From the NCBI RefSeq assembly GCF_902498995.1, contig NZ_CABVLY010000002.1, forward strand, positions 186,001 through 250,000: DNA of 64,000 bases, read 5' to 3'. This document shows, one piece after another, positions 1-7,333 of the stretch; the first letter of the stretch is position 1; every line of letters begins with the position of its first letter. Source of the DNA: Burkholderia anthina. GTDB lineage: Bacteria; Pseudomonadota; Gammaproteobacteria; Burkholderiales; Burkholderiaceae. A program made the position numbers and the translations under genes. The notes under the pieces were generated by a model. That model had not been told where the DNA came from and did no database searches. It worked only from the letters and a program-made list of their open reading frames with translations.

Positions 1-429
1 CTGAACGACCCGCACCTCACCGGCCTGTCGCGCTTCCTCGGCACCGACGAGACCGTGCACGCATTCGGCGCGATGGAGAAGCCGCCGACCGCGCTCGCGA
101 TGACGGTGAAGTCGCTCGCGATGCCGGTGTCGCTCGACTACCTGCCGGTCGCCGGCGGCATCGAGGACGTCGCGACGAACGCGCCCGACGTCGTGCAGCG
201 CGTGCAGAAGCAGATCGACGCGAGCTACACGCTGCTCGGCCTCGAACTGATCGAAGCCGCGCAGGCGATCGACCTGCGCCAGCGCAAGCAGCCGTCGTTC
301 GCGCTCGCGCCGGCCACGCAGCCGCTCTATCGCGCACTGCGCGCGAAGGTCGCGTTCCTCCAGCGCGACCGCCCGCTCACGCCGGACTTCCGCGCCGCCG
401 ATACGCTGCTGCGCGCGTATCGCGACTGA
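1..429 (+). CDS. Aromatic amino-acid lyase family (HAL/PAL), C-terminal part
   Basis: The reading frame is open from base 1, so the start lies upstream of the window; 142 codons remain. The residues DEFxxHAFGAME-like stretch followed by 'PVSLDYLPVAGGIEDVATNA' is the conserved C-terminal half of the histidine/phenylalanine/tyrosine ammonia-lyase family. There, the region with Glu and the 'GxEDh' loop packs against the MIO active site. The MIO-forming Ala-Ser-Gly is not in the window, so the substrate (His, Phe or Tyr) cannot be decided. The gene ends just before a strong hairpin and a porin gene, not next to other hut genes, which makes a non-hut role at least as likely. The family assignment is firm; the substrate is open. 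Confidence 0.85.
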   Translation: MNDPHLTGLSRFLGTDETVHAFGAMEKPPTALAMTVKSLAMPVSLDYLPVAGGIEDVATNAPDVVQRVQKQIDASYTLLGLELIEAAQAIDLRQRKQPSFALAPATQPLYRALRAKVAFLQRDRPLTPDFRAADTLLRAYRD

Positions 430-479
430 GCGGCGCACCGCTCTTCCCGCGTTTCACCGTTTAGTTGCCGCACCCGCCA

Positions 480-502
480 CCGCGATCGTCGCCCGATCGC
501 GG
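480..502 (+). terminator. Hairpin after the lyase gene
   Basis: A perfect 9-bp inverted repeat (CCGCGATCG / CGATCGCGG) with a 5-nt loop lies about 50 nt after the lyase stop. No T-run follows, so it is either a weak intrinsic terminator or an mRNA-stabilising stem. Confidence 0.45.
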
Positions 503-595
503 CGCGGGGCATGCACGTCCCTACGTTCCCGTATGCAACCGGATCGAAGCACCGCTCGCTCGCCGTCTCACCACCACCCTACACGGACCCGCATC

Positions 596-1696
596 ATGAA
601 AAGAATCCTGTTCGCGCTGCCGCTCGCTGCGGCCGCCACCGCTCACGCGCAAAGCAGCGTCACGCTGTACGGCATCGTCGAGGACGGCGTCGACTACGTG
701 TCGAACGTGCAAGGCAAGCATCTCGTGCAGCTCGCGTCGGGCGTGACGGCCGGCAGCCGCTGGGGCGTGCGCGGCACCGAGGATCTCGGCGGCGGCCTGA
801 GCGCGATCTTCCGGCTCGAAAGCGGTTTCGACCTCAACGCCGGCCGCCTCGGCAGCGGGCTCGCATTCTCGCGCAATGCCTACGTCGGGCTGAACGACGC
901 GAAGCTCGGCACGCTCACGCTCGGCCGCCAGTGGGACTCGATCGTCGACTACGTCGAGCCGTTCACGCTGAACGGCAACGTCGGCGGCTACTACTTCGCG
1001 CACCCGAACGACATGGACAACACCGACAACGGCTTCCCGATCTCGAACGCGGTCAAGTACCGCAGCCCGACGATCGCGGGCATCACGTTCGGCGGTCTCT
1101 ATGCATTCGGCGGGCAGCCCGGCCGTTTCTCCGACAACGCGACGTTCAGCGTCGGCGCGCGCTACGCGGCGGGGCCGGTCGGCTTCGGCATCGGCTATCT
1201 GCGCATCAACAACCCGGGCGTGTCGACGCAGGGCTACCAGAACTATCCGGGCTTCACGAACGCGATCTACGGCAACTACCTCGACGCGGCGCGCGCGCAG
1301 AAGGTGTTCGGCGTCGGCGCGTCGTACCAGGTCGTTCAGTGGCTCAAGCTGCTGGCCGACTTCACGAACACGAACTTCCAGCAGGGCAGCGCGGGGCATG
1401 ACGCGACATTCCAGAACTACGAGCTGTCGACGCTCGTCACGCCGACGCCCGCGGTGACGATCGGCGCCGGCTATACGTACACCACGGGCCGCGACCACGC
1501 GACGAACGCGGAGCCGAAATACCACCAGTTCAACCTGAGCGTCGAGTACGCGCTGTCCAAGCGCACGAGCGTCTACGTGATGGGTGCGTTCCAGAAGGCG
1601 GCGGGCGACGCGCCGGTCGCGCAGATCGCGGGCTTCAATCCGTCCGGCAACCAGAAGCAGGCGGTCGGGCGCACGGGGATCCGGCACGTGTTCTGA
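596..1696 (+). CDS. Gram-negative trimeric porin, OmpC/Omp32 type
   Basis: This 366-aa outer-membrane protein starts MKRILFALPLAAAATAHAQ, a clean signal peptide with cleavage after AHA. The mature part begins QSSVTLYGIVEDGVDYVSN, the hallmark of the 16-strand porins of Burkholderia and Bordetella. It keeps 'SRWGVRGTEDLGGGLSAIF' in the first strands and 'LTLGRQWDS' before the constriction loop. It ends in aromatic Phe (GIRHVF), the BAM recognition signal. It would form a general diffusion pore for small anions and sugars. An ATG 63 bp upstream in frame would add 21 residues in front of the signal peptide and is unlikely. It is followed by a second porin in the same direction; the two are only moderately alike, so this is an old duplication. 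Confidence 0.93.
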   Translation: MKRILFALPLAAAATAHAQSSVTLYGIVEDGVDYVSNVQGKHLVQLASGVTAGSRWGVRGTEDLGGGLSAIFRLESGFDLNAGRLGSGLAFSRNAYVGLNDAKLGTLTLGRQWDSIVDYVEPFTLNGNVGGYYFAHPNDMDNTDNGFPISNAVKYRSPTIAGITFGGLYAFGGQPGRFSDNATFSVGARYAAGPVGFGIGYLRINNPGVSTQGYQNYPGFTNAIYGNYLDAARAQKVFGVGASYQVVQWLKLLADFTNTNFQQGSAGHDATFQNYELSTLVTPTPAVTIGAGYTYTTGRDHATNAEPKYHQFNLSVEYALSKRTSVYVMGAFQKAAGDAPVAQIAGFNPSGNQKQAVGRTGIRHVF

Positions 1697-1808
1697 CGTT
1701 TTCGACGGCTGACGGCCGGCTGCGGCATCTGCGCCGCCGTTCGTCACGCGCCGTTCGACAACGCGGCGGCGCCCCTTCCATTTCGTTCCTTCATAAAATT
1801 CGATCAGT

Positions 1809-2879
1809 ATGACTATTCATTCGAACCGGAATACCCGCCGGCGCAAGCACCTGATATCGACCGTCGGCACGGCGCTGATCGCCTGCGCGATCGCCGGCGA
1901 TGCGGCGGCCCAGTCGTCCGTCTCGCTGTACGGGCTCGCCGACGTCTACGTCGGCACGCAACGCAGCCTCGGCAGCGCACGCGCCTATGCGATGAATTCG
2001 GGGGGCTTCACGACGAGCTTCTGGGGCATCGGCGGGCGCGAGGATCTCGGTGGCGGCTATGCGCTGCAGTTCGCGCTCGAGGCATTCATGCGGCCATCGA
2101 ACGGCGGCGCCGGCCGCTTCGGCGGCGATACGTTCTTCGGGCGCAACGCGTATGTCGGCGTCGCGACGCCGTACGGCGTGCTGCGCGCGGGGCGCAACAC
2201 GACGCCGTATTACATCTCCGTCGTGCGCTTCAACCCGTTCTCGACGTCGTTCGGTTTTGCGCCGGCGCTGAACCAGATGTACAAGGGCGTGGCGGGGCAA
2301 GGCCTCGTCGGCGACAACGGCTGGAGCAATTCGATCCTGTATTCGACGCCCGGCACGCAGGCACTGCAGGCGAGCCTGATCTATGCGACCGGCAACGCAC
2401 CGGGCCACGCCGGCGCGAACCAGTGGGGCGGCAGCATCACGTACGACCGGCAACAGGCGTTCAGCGCGACGCTCGCATTCCAGCAGGCGAAGTACGACCG
2501 TGCGCCGGGCGACCTGACCACGTCCATCGCCGGCTTCACGCAGCAGGACGCCGTGCTGGCCGGCGTCGGCTACGACCTGAAGTTCGTGAAGTTCACCGCG
2601 TTCTACCAGTACGTGCACGACGCGATCGACGGCGGCGGGCTCGGCACGCATAGCGGGCAGATCGGCGCGGCGGTGCCGCTCGGCTTCGGCACGGTGCTCG
2701 CATCGGTCATGGCCGCGAAGAGCCACGGCCGCGACCGCCCGTCACGCACGACCTGGGCGCTCGGCTACGACTACCGGCTGTCGAAACGGACCGACGTCTA
2801 CGTCGCGTTCATGCGCGACCGCGCGAGCGGTTACGGGAATGGCGATTCGGCCGGACTCGGCCTGCGCACCGCCTTCTGA
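1809..2879 (+). CDS. Second Gram-negative porin
   Basis: This 356-aa porin has a longer n-region (MTIHSNRNTRRRKHLIS) before the hydrophobic core TVGTALIACAIAGDAAAQ. It then shows the typical mature start QSSVSLYGLADVYVGTQ. 'FWGIGGREDLGGGYALQF' and a terminal Phe (LGLRTAF) fit the 16-stranded porin fold. It lies 112 bp after the first porin and probably has its own promoter, because the gap is AT-richer and holds no SD-coupled overlap. Its position beside the catabolic unit that begins at 3.8 kb suggests a role in uptake of that unit's substrate; this is inference only. Confidence 0.92.
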   Translation: MTIHSNRNTRRRKHLISTVGTALIACAIAGDAAAQSSVSLYGLADVYVGTQRSLGSARAYAMNSGGFTTSFWGIGGREDLGGGYALQFALEAFMRPSNGGAGRFGGDTFFGRNAYVGVATPYGVLRAGRNTTPYYISVVRFNPFSTSFGFAPALNQMYKGVAGQGLVGDNGWSNSILYSTPGTQALQASLIYATGNAPGHAGANQWGGSITYDRQQAFSATLAFQQAKYDRAPGDLTTSIAGFTQQDAVLAGVGYDLKFVKFTAFYQYVHDAIDGGGLGTHSGQIGAAVPLGFGTVLASVMAAKSHGRDRPSRTTWALGYDYRLSKRTDVYVAFMRDRASGYGNGDSAGLGLRTAF

Positions 2880-2929
2880 GCCGCGCACGCCGGCGCGACG
2901 CGACGGCGGCCGCATGCGACGCACACCCG

Positions 2930-3634
2930 CTACGCGTCGGCTGCCCCGTGCAGCAGCAACACCGCGTCGCGCTTCTCCAGCAGATGCCGCCGCAGGATCG
3001 CGGCGAGCGCCTTGCCGTCGCGCGCCTCCAGCGCCTTGATCATCTCCTCGTGATCGTGCACCGCGCGATCCCATTTCTCGACGTGCTGGTTCGAGCGGAA
3101 CCGCATCGACATGATCCGGCGATTGATCGATTGATACGTCGCGCGCAGCGCCGAGTTGCGCGCCGCCTCGTTGATGCGGTCGTGGATCTCCTGGTTGCGG
3201 CTGTAGTAGCCCGGCAGGTCGTTCTGCAGCCGGCACGCGAGCATCGAGTAATGCAGCGCCTTGATCTCCGCGAGCTCGGCCGGCGTGATGCGCTCGCAGG
3301 CCAGCTCGCCTGAAAACGCCTCCAGCCCCGACATCAGCTCGAAGGTCTCGCGGATCTCCGATTCGCTCATCCGGTACACGCTCGCGCCGCGATTCGGCGA
3401 CAGCACGAGCAACCCCTCGGCCGCCAGCACCTTGAACGCCTCGCGCAACGGCGTGCGCGAGATGCCCAGCGTTTCGCACAGCTCGCGCTCGTTCAGCCGC
3501 ATGCCCGGCGTCAGCACGCCCTCGACGATGAATTTGCGCAGGTGCTCGACCACCGTGTCGTGCAACCGCTGCCGCTCGAGTTTCGGCAGTGCCGGCGCGC
3601 CGCCGGCATGCTCCAGTTCGTTCAAATCTTGCAT
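2930..3634 (-). CDS. GntR-family regulator with FCD domain (FadR subfamily)
   Basis: The 234-aa protein has an N-terminal winged helix (about residues 20-86, 'LNERELCETLGISRTPLREA'). This is followed by an all-helical FCD ligand domain (about 95-220) with candidate metal-binding histidines at 151, 193/195 and 217. It is divergent from the aminotransferase gene that opens the catabolic operon and is probably its repressor. The start codon lies inside the palindrome TTGCATGCAA, with an SD (GGAAGGA) six bases upstream, so the protein very likely represses itself at this site. A second, longer copy of the palindrome sits at the target promoter. The effector is unknown; members of this subfamily usually bind small organic or amino acids. 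Confidence 0.92.
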   Translation of the reverse strand: MQDLNELEHAGGAPALPKLERQRLHDTVVEHLRKFIVEGVLTPGMRLNERELCETLGISRTPLREAFKVLAAEGLLVLSPNRGASVYRMSESEIRETFELMSGLEAFSGELACERITPAELAEIKALHYSMLACRLQNDLPGYYSRNQEIHDRINEAARNSALRATYQSINRRIMSMRFRSNQHVEKWDRAVHDHEEMIKALEARDGKALAAILRRHLLEKRDAVLLLHGAADA

Positions 3635-3638
3635 GCAA
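3629..3638. promoter_or_regulatory. GntR operator 1 overlapping the regulator start codon
   Basis: The perfect palindrome TTGCATGCAA, with partial extension (CTTTGCATGCAAGA), contains the CAT that is the GntR start codon on the minus strand. It shares its core with operator 2 at 3772-3787. Confidence 0.7.
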
Positions 3639-3741
3639 AGTCCTTCCTTCTTGCTTCACGCGATTCTACTGCAACTCGCCCGACCCGAATATCGCACCGC
3701 GAATGTCGGGTAAACACCGGCATCTCCGGCGAAATCAATAC

Positions 3742-3771
3742 TTGGTTTCGTGGCGATCGCTCTGCTAAAGT
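3742..3771 (+). promoter_or_regulatory. Candidate promoter of the aminotransferase operon
   Basis: A TTGGTT -35-like box at 3742-3747 and a TAAAGT -10-like box at 3766-3771 are separated by 18 bp. The next base begins operator 2, so bound repressor would cover the transcription start. Confidence 0.4.
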
Positions 3772-3787
3772 ATTTTGCATGCAAAAT
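3772..3787. promoter_or_regulatory. GntR operator 2 at the catabolic operon promoter
   Basis: ATTTTGCATGCAAAAT is a perfect 16-bp palindrome with the same TTGCATGCAA core as operator 1, 146 bp away centre to centre. It lies between the likely -10 box and the ribosome-binding site (AAGGAG, 3801-3806) of the aminotransferase. Confidence 0.75.
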
Positions 3788-3817
3788 TCAAAATGCAACC
3801 AAGGAGACAGAACTGCC

Positions 3818-5038
3818 ATGCTGCACCTCGACTTCCATCCGTCCGGCCGCCACTTCCTGCAGATTCCGGGGCCGAGCCCGGTGCCCGACCGCATCCTGCG
3901 GGCGATGAGCTATCCGACCATCGACCACCGCGGCCCCGAATTCGGCGCGCTCGGCCTCAAGGTGCTGGCCGGCATCAAGAAGATCTTCAAGACCACGCAG
4001 CCGGTGGTCATCTATCCGGCCTCGGGCACGGGCGCATGGGAAGCCGCGCTGACCAATACGCTGAGCGCCGGCGACACGGTGCTCATGTACGAGACGGGTC
4101 ATTTCGCGACGCTGTGGAAGAAGATGGCCGAGGCGCTCGGCCTGAAACCCGAATTCCTCGGCCTGCCGGGCATCGAAGGCTGGCGCCGCGGCGTGCAGCC
4201 CGACATGATAGAAGCGCGCCTGCGCGCGGACACCGCGCACGTCATCAAGGCCGTGTGCGTGGTGCACAACGAGACGTCGACCGGCGTCACGTCCGACATC
4301 GCCGCGGTGCGCCGCGCGATCGACGCGGCCGGCCACCCGGCGCTGCTGATGGTCGACACGATCTCGGGACTCGCATCGGCCGACTACCGCCATGACGAAT
4401 GGGGCGTCGACGTGACGGTGTCCGGTTCGCAGAAGGGGCTGATGCTGCCGCCGGGCATCAGCTTCAACGCGGTGTCGCCGAAGGCGCTCGCGGCGAGCGG
4501 GCACGCGACGCTGCCGCGCGCGTTCTGGGGCTGGCACGAGATCATCGAAGCGAACCGGAACGGCTACTGGCCGTATACGCCGAACACGAACTTGCTGTAC
4601 GGGCTCGCCGAAGCGCTCGACATGATCCTCGGCGAAGGGCTCGACAACGTGTTCGCGCGCCACCAGCGGCTCGCCGAGGCGACGCGCCGCGCGGTGCGCG
4701 CATGGGGCCTCGAAATCCAGTGCGCGGACCCGGCCGTCTACAGCCCGGTGCTGACCGGCGTGATGATGCCCGAGGGCGTCGACGCGGACGCGGTGCGCAA
4801 GCTCATCTACGAGCGCTTCGACATGTCGCTCGGCCAGGCGCTCGGCAAGATGCGCGGGAAGATGTTCCGCATCGGCCATCTCGGCGACTGCAACGACCTC
4901 ACGCTGATGGCCACGCTCGCCGGCTGCGAGATGGGGCTGAAGCTCGCGGGCGTGCCGCTCGCCGGCAGCGGCATCGTCGCGGCGATGGATTTCATCGCAT
5001 CGAGCACCCACACGCCCGCACTGCGCGCGGCGGCCTGA
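3818..5038 (+). CDS. Class V PLP aminotransferase, serine/aspartate-glyoxylate type
   Basis: This 406-aa enzyme of the AGXT/SgaA/BhcA group moves an amino group to or from glyoxylate or a related 2-oxo acid. The sequence opens with FLQIPGPSPVPDRILRAM. It carries the phosphate-binding SGTG at residues 69-72 and HNETSTG at 150-156. Asp180 should hold the pyridine nitrogen, and the Schiff-base Lys206 lies in SGSQKGLMLPPG. Start choice: AAGGAG sits 11 nt before ATG 3818; longer in-frame openings run through the operator and are rejected. It heads an operon with an anion importer, an MhpD-like hydratase and a 2-hydroxyacid dehydrogenase. That context points to catabolism of an amino or hydroxy acid rather than photorespiration or the serine cycle. 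The exact substrate is not visible. Confidence 0.88.
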   Translation: MLHLDFHPSGRHFLQIPGPSPVPDRILRAMSYPTIDHRGPEFGALGLKVLAGIKKIFKTTQPVVIYPASGTGAWEAALTNTLSAGDTVLMYETGHFATLWKKMAEALGLKPEFLGLPGIEGWRRGVQPDMIEARLRADTAHVIKAVCVVHNETSTGVTSDIAAVRRAIDAAGHPALLMVDTISGLASADYRHDEWGVDVTVSGSQKGLMLPPGISFNAVSPKALAASGHATLPRAFWGWHEIIEANRNGYWPYTPNTNLLYGLAEALDMILGEGLDNVFARHQRLAEATRRAVRAWGLEIQCADPAVYSPVLTGVMMPEGVDADAVRKLIYERFDMSLGQALGKMRGKMFRIGHLGDCNDLTLMATLAGCEMGLKLAGVPLAGSGIVAAMDFIASSTHTPALRAAA

Positions 5039-5187
5039 TCGCGCGCGCCGGCGCGTCGCCGCCGGCACGCCGCCCGTTCCCCGTTGCGGCCCGCGCGCGA
5101 TGCGCGGCCGCGCTGCTGCCGCGGCAAACCGGCCCCAGAGCCGGCGCGGTTGCAGCTACAAGCCAGACAACATCAAGGAGACGCAAC

Positions 5188-6462
5188 ATGAAGCTGTTCC
5201 GAGCGACCAGCATCGTGCTGGTGATGCTGTGCGTGATGTACTTCATCACGTACCTCGATCGCGTGAACGTGAGCACGGCCGCCGCCGGGTTCAGCCGGGA
5301 ATTCGGGCTGAACCGGACCGAGATCGGCCTCGTGTTCTCCGCGTTCGCGTATCCGTACCTCGTATTCCAGATCATCGGCGGCTGGGTCAGCGACCGCTTC
5401 GGCGCGCGCCGCACGCTGCTCGCCTGCGGGTTGCTGTGGGCCGTCGCGACGCTGCTCACCGGGATGGCCGGCGGCCTGATGTCGCTGCTCGCCGCACGGC
5501 TGCTGCTCGGGCTCGGCGAAGGCGCGACGTTCCCGGCCGCGACCTCGGCGATGTCGCGCTGGGTGCCGCGCGAGAAGCGCGGTTTCGCGCAGGGCATCAC
5601 GCATGCGTTCTCGCGCGTCGGCAATGCGGTCGCACCGGCCGCGGTCGTCGCGGTGATGGCCGTGTACGGCTGGCGCGAATCGTTCTACATCTGCGGCGTG
5701 ATCAGCATCGTGTGGGTCGCGATCTGGGCGCTCGTCTACACCGAACACCCGAAGGATCACCCGCGCATCACGCAGGCCGAGCTCGACACGCTGCCGCCGC
5801 CGAAGCCGAAGCCCGCGACGGTGCCGTGGGGCCCGCTGTTTCGCCGGATGATGCCCGTCACGATCGTCTACTTCTGCTACGGCTGGACGCTGTGGCTGTT
5901 CCTGAGCTGGATTCCGCAGTACTTCCTGCACAGCTACGACCTCGACCTGAAGAAATCGGCCATCTTTGCGTCGGCGGTGTTCTTCGCGGGCGTGATCGGC
6001 GACACGCTCGGCGGCCTCGTCACCGACCGCATCCTGACGCGCACCGGCAACCTCAAGCGCGCGCGCAGCTGGATGGTGTCGATCTGCATGCTGTTCACGC
6101 TGCTGTCGCTGTTGCCGCTGCTGTTCACGCACCATCTTTACGTATCGATGGCGTGCCTCTCGGCCGGCTTCTTCTTCGCCGAGATGACGATCGGCCCGAT
6201 GTGGGCCGTGCCGATGGACATCGCGCCGGAACACTCCGGCACCGCGAGCGGGATGATGAACTCCGGCTCCGCGCTCGCCGCGATCCTGTCGCCGGTGATC
6301 TCCGGCTACGTGATCGACCGCTTCGGCAACTGGGAGCTGCCGTTCATCGGCAGCATGGTGCTGATGGGCGTGGGCGTATTGCTCGCGTTCCGCATGCAGC
6401 CCGACAGCCGCTTCACCGAATCGGGCACCGAGCAACCCGCCGCCAAGCGGTCGCCGGCCTGA
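5188..6462 (+). CDS. MFS transporter, anion:cation symporter (ACS) family
   Basis: This 424-aa inner-membrane importer has twelve predicted helices. The loop 2-3 signature 'GGWVSDRFGARRTLLACG' and the ACS-type helix 1 'MYFITYLDRVNVSTAAAGF' place it with GudP/tartrate/phthalate-like carriers of organic anions. AAGGAG ends seven bases before the ATG. It lies between the aminotransferase and the hydratase, all in one direction, and so should bring in the operon's substrate. It is closely related to the transporter at 17549-18823: both carry 'RLLLG(L/I)GEGAT' and 'H(A/S)FSR(V/L)GNAV'. The two catabolic units therefore use duplicated carriers. Confidence 0.9.
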   Translation: MKLFRATSIVLVMLCVMYFITYLDRVNVSTAAAGFSREFGLNRTEIGLVFSAFAYPYLVFQIIGGWVSDRFGARRTLLACGLLWAVATLLTGMAGGLMSLLAARLLLGLGEGATFPAATSAMSRWVPREKRGFAQGITHAFSRVGNAVAPAAVVAVMAVYGWRESFYICGVISIVWVAIWALVYTEHPKDHPRITQAELDTLPPPKPKPATVPWGPLFRRMMPVTIVYFCYGWTLWLFLSWIPQYFLHSYDLDLKKSAIFASAVFFAGVIGDTLGGLVTDRILTRTGNLKRARSWMVSICMLFTLLSLLPLLFTHHLYVSMACLSAGFFFAEMTIGPMWAVPMDIAPEHSGTASGMMNSGSALAAILSPVISGYVIDRFGNWELPFIGSMVLMGVGVLLAFRMQPDSRFTESGTEQPAAKRSPA

Positions 6463-6517
6463 TGCCGATCAGTGCGCCGCCGGCATCGCGGCGCCCCCCT
6501 TTTCCCTCTCGTCATCC

Positions 6518-7282
6518 ATGACCCAACACGCTACCCATGATCTGGCCGCCCGGCTCGTCGCCGGCTGGCAACACGGCATCGCGTTCGCCACGCTGCCGCC
6601 CGAACTCGTCCCCGCCAGCGCCGACACGGCCTATGCGGTGCAGGCGCGCATCCTCGCCGAACGCCGCGCCGCGATCGGCGCGTGGAAAGTCGGCGCGAAA
6701 CAGCCCGACGGACCGATCCAGTGCGCGTCGCTGCCCGACGATTGCCGGCACGCGAGCGGCGTCACGCTGCCGCGCGGCGCGTTCCGGCCGCTCGGGCTCG
6801 AACTGGAAATCGCGTTCCGCTTCGGCCGCGCATTCGCGCCGCGTGCCGACGCATATGCCGACGACGAAGTGTTCGACGGCATCGCGCAGATGGGCGCCGC
6901 GATCGAGATCGTCGCGAGCCGCTATCGCGAATGGCCGGACGTCGCGCCCGCCGCACAGCTCGCCGACCTGCAGAACCACGGCGCGCTCGTGCTCGGCGAG
7001 ATGACCGGCTACCGCGCCGATTTCCCGTTCGTCGCGCCCGGCCCGGCGTTCGCGTTCGACGGGCAGGACATCGTCGGCGCCGCGTCGGGCACGAACCCGG
7101 CCGGCGATCCGCACCGCCTGCTGCCGTGGCTCGTGAATCACGCGTCGCGGCGCGGCATCGCGCTGCCGGCCGGCACCGTCGTCACGACCGGCTCCTACAC
7201 GGGCATGTTTTTCCCGCGGGCCGCGGGCACGGCCGCCGGCCGCATCCCGGGATTGCCGCCCGTGAGCGTCACGCTCGCCTGA
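6518..7282 (+). CDS. 2-keto-4-pentenoate hydratase / MhpD-like (FAH-fold) enzyme
   Basis: The protein has 254 residues, the normal MhpD length. WKVG (57-60), the acidic metal-binding pair in 'LGLELEIAF' (Glu96, Glu98) and 'AAIEIVASRY' (Glu130) match the hydratase/oxaloacetate-type branch of the fumarylacetoacetase superfamily. Such enzymes add water to a 2-oxo-4-enoate or decarboxylate a related oxo acid with a divalent metal. It starts 55 nt after the transporter and is followed 51 nt later by the FAD dehydrogenase, so it belongs to the same operon. No ring-cleavage dioxygenase is nearby, so its substrate is probably not an aromatic meta-cleavage product. Confidence 0.85.
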   Translation: MTQHATHDLAARLVAGWQHGIAFATLPPELVPASADTAYAVQARILAERRAAIGAWKVGAKQPDGPIQCASLPDDCRHASGVTLPRGAFRPLGLELEIAFRFGRAFAPRADAYADDEVFDGIAQMGAAIEIVASRYREWPDVAPAAQLADLQNHGALVLGEMTGYRADFPFVAPGPAFAFDGQDIVGAASGTNPAGDPHRLLPWLVNHASRRGIALPAGTVVTTGSYTGMFFPRAAGTAAGRIPGLPPVSVTLA

Positions 7283-7333
7283 TCCTTGTCCGATCCTTGC
7301 ACGACCCGCCTTCAACCGACACCGACCGCCGCC

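Noticed and set aside
521..1747. Long minus-strand open frame opposite the first porin
   Set aside because: It is Arg/Val/Ala-rich, without SD or known motifs, and mirrors the GC-biased third codon positions of the true gene.
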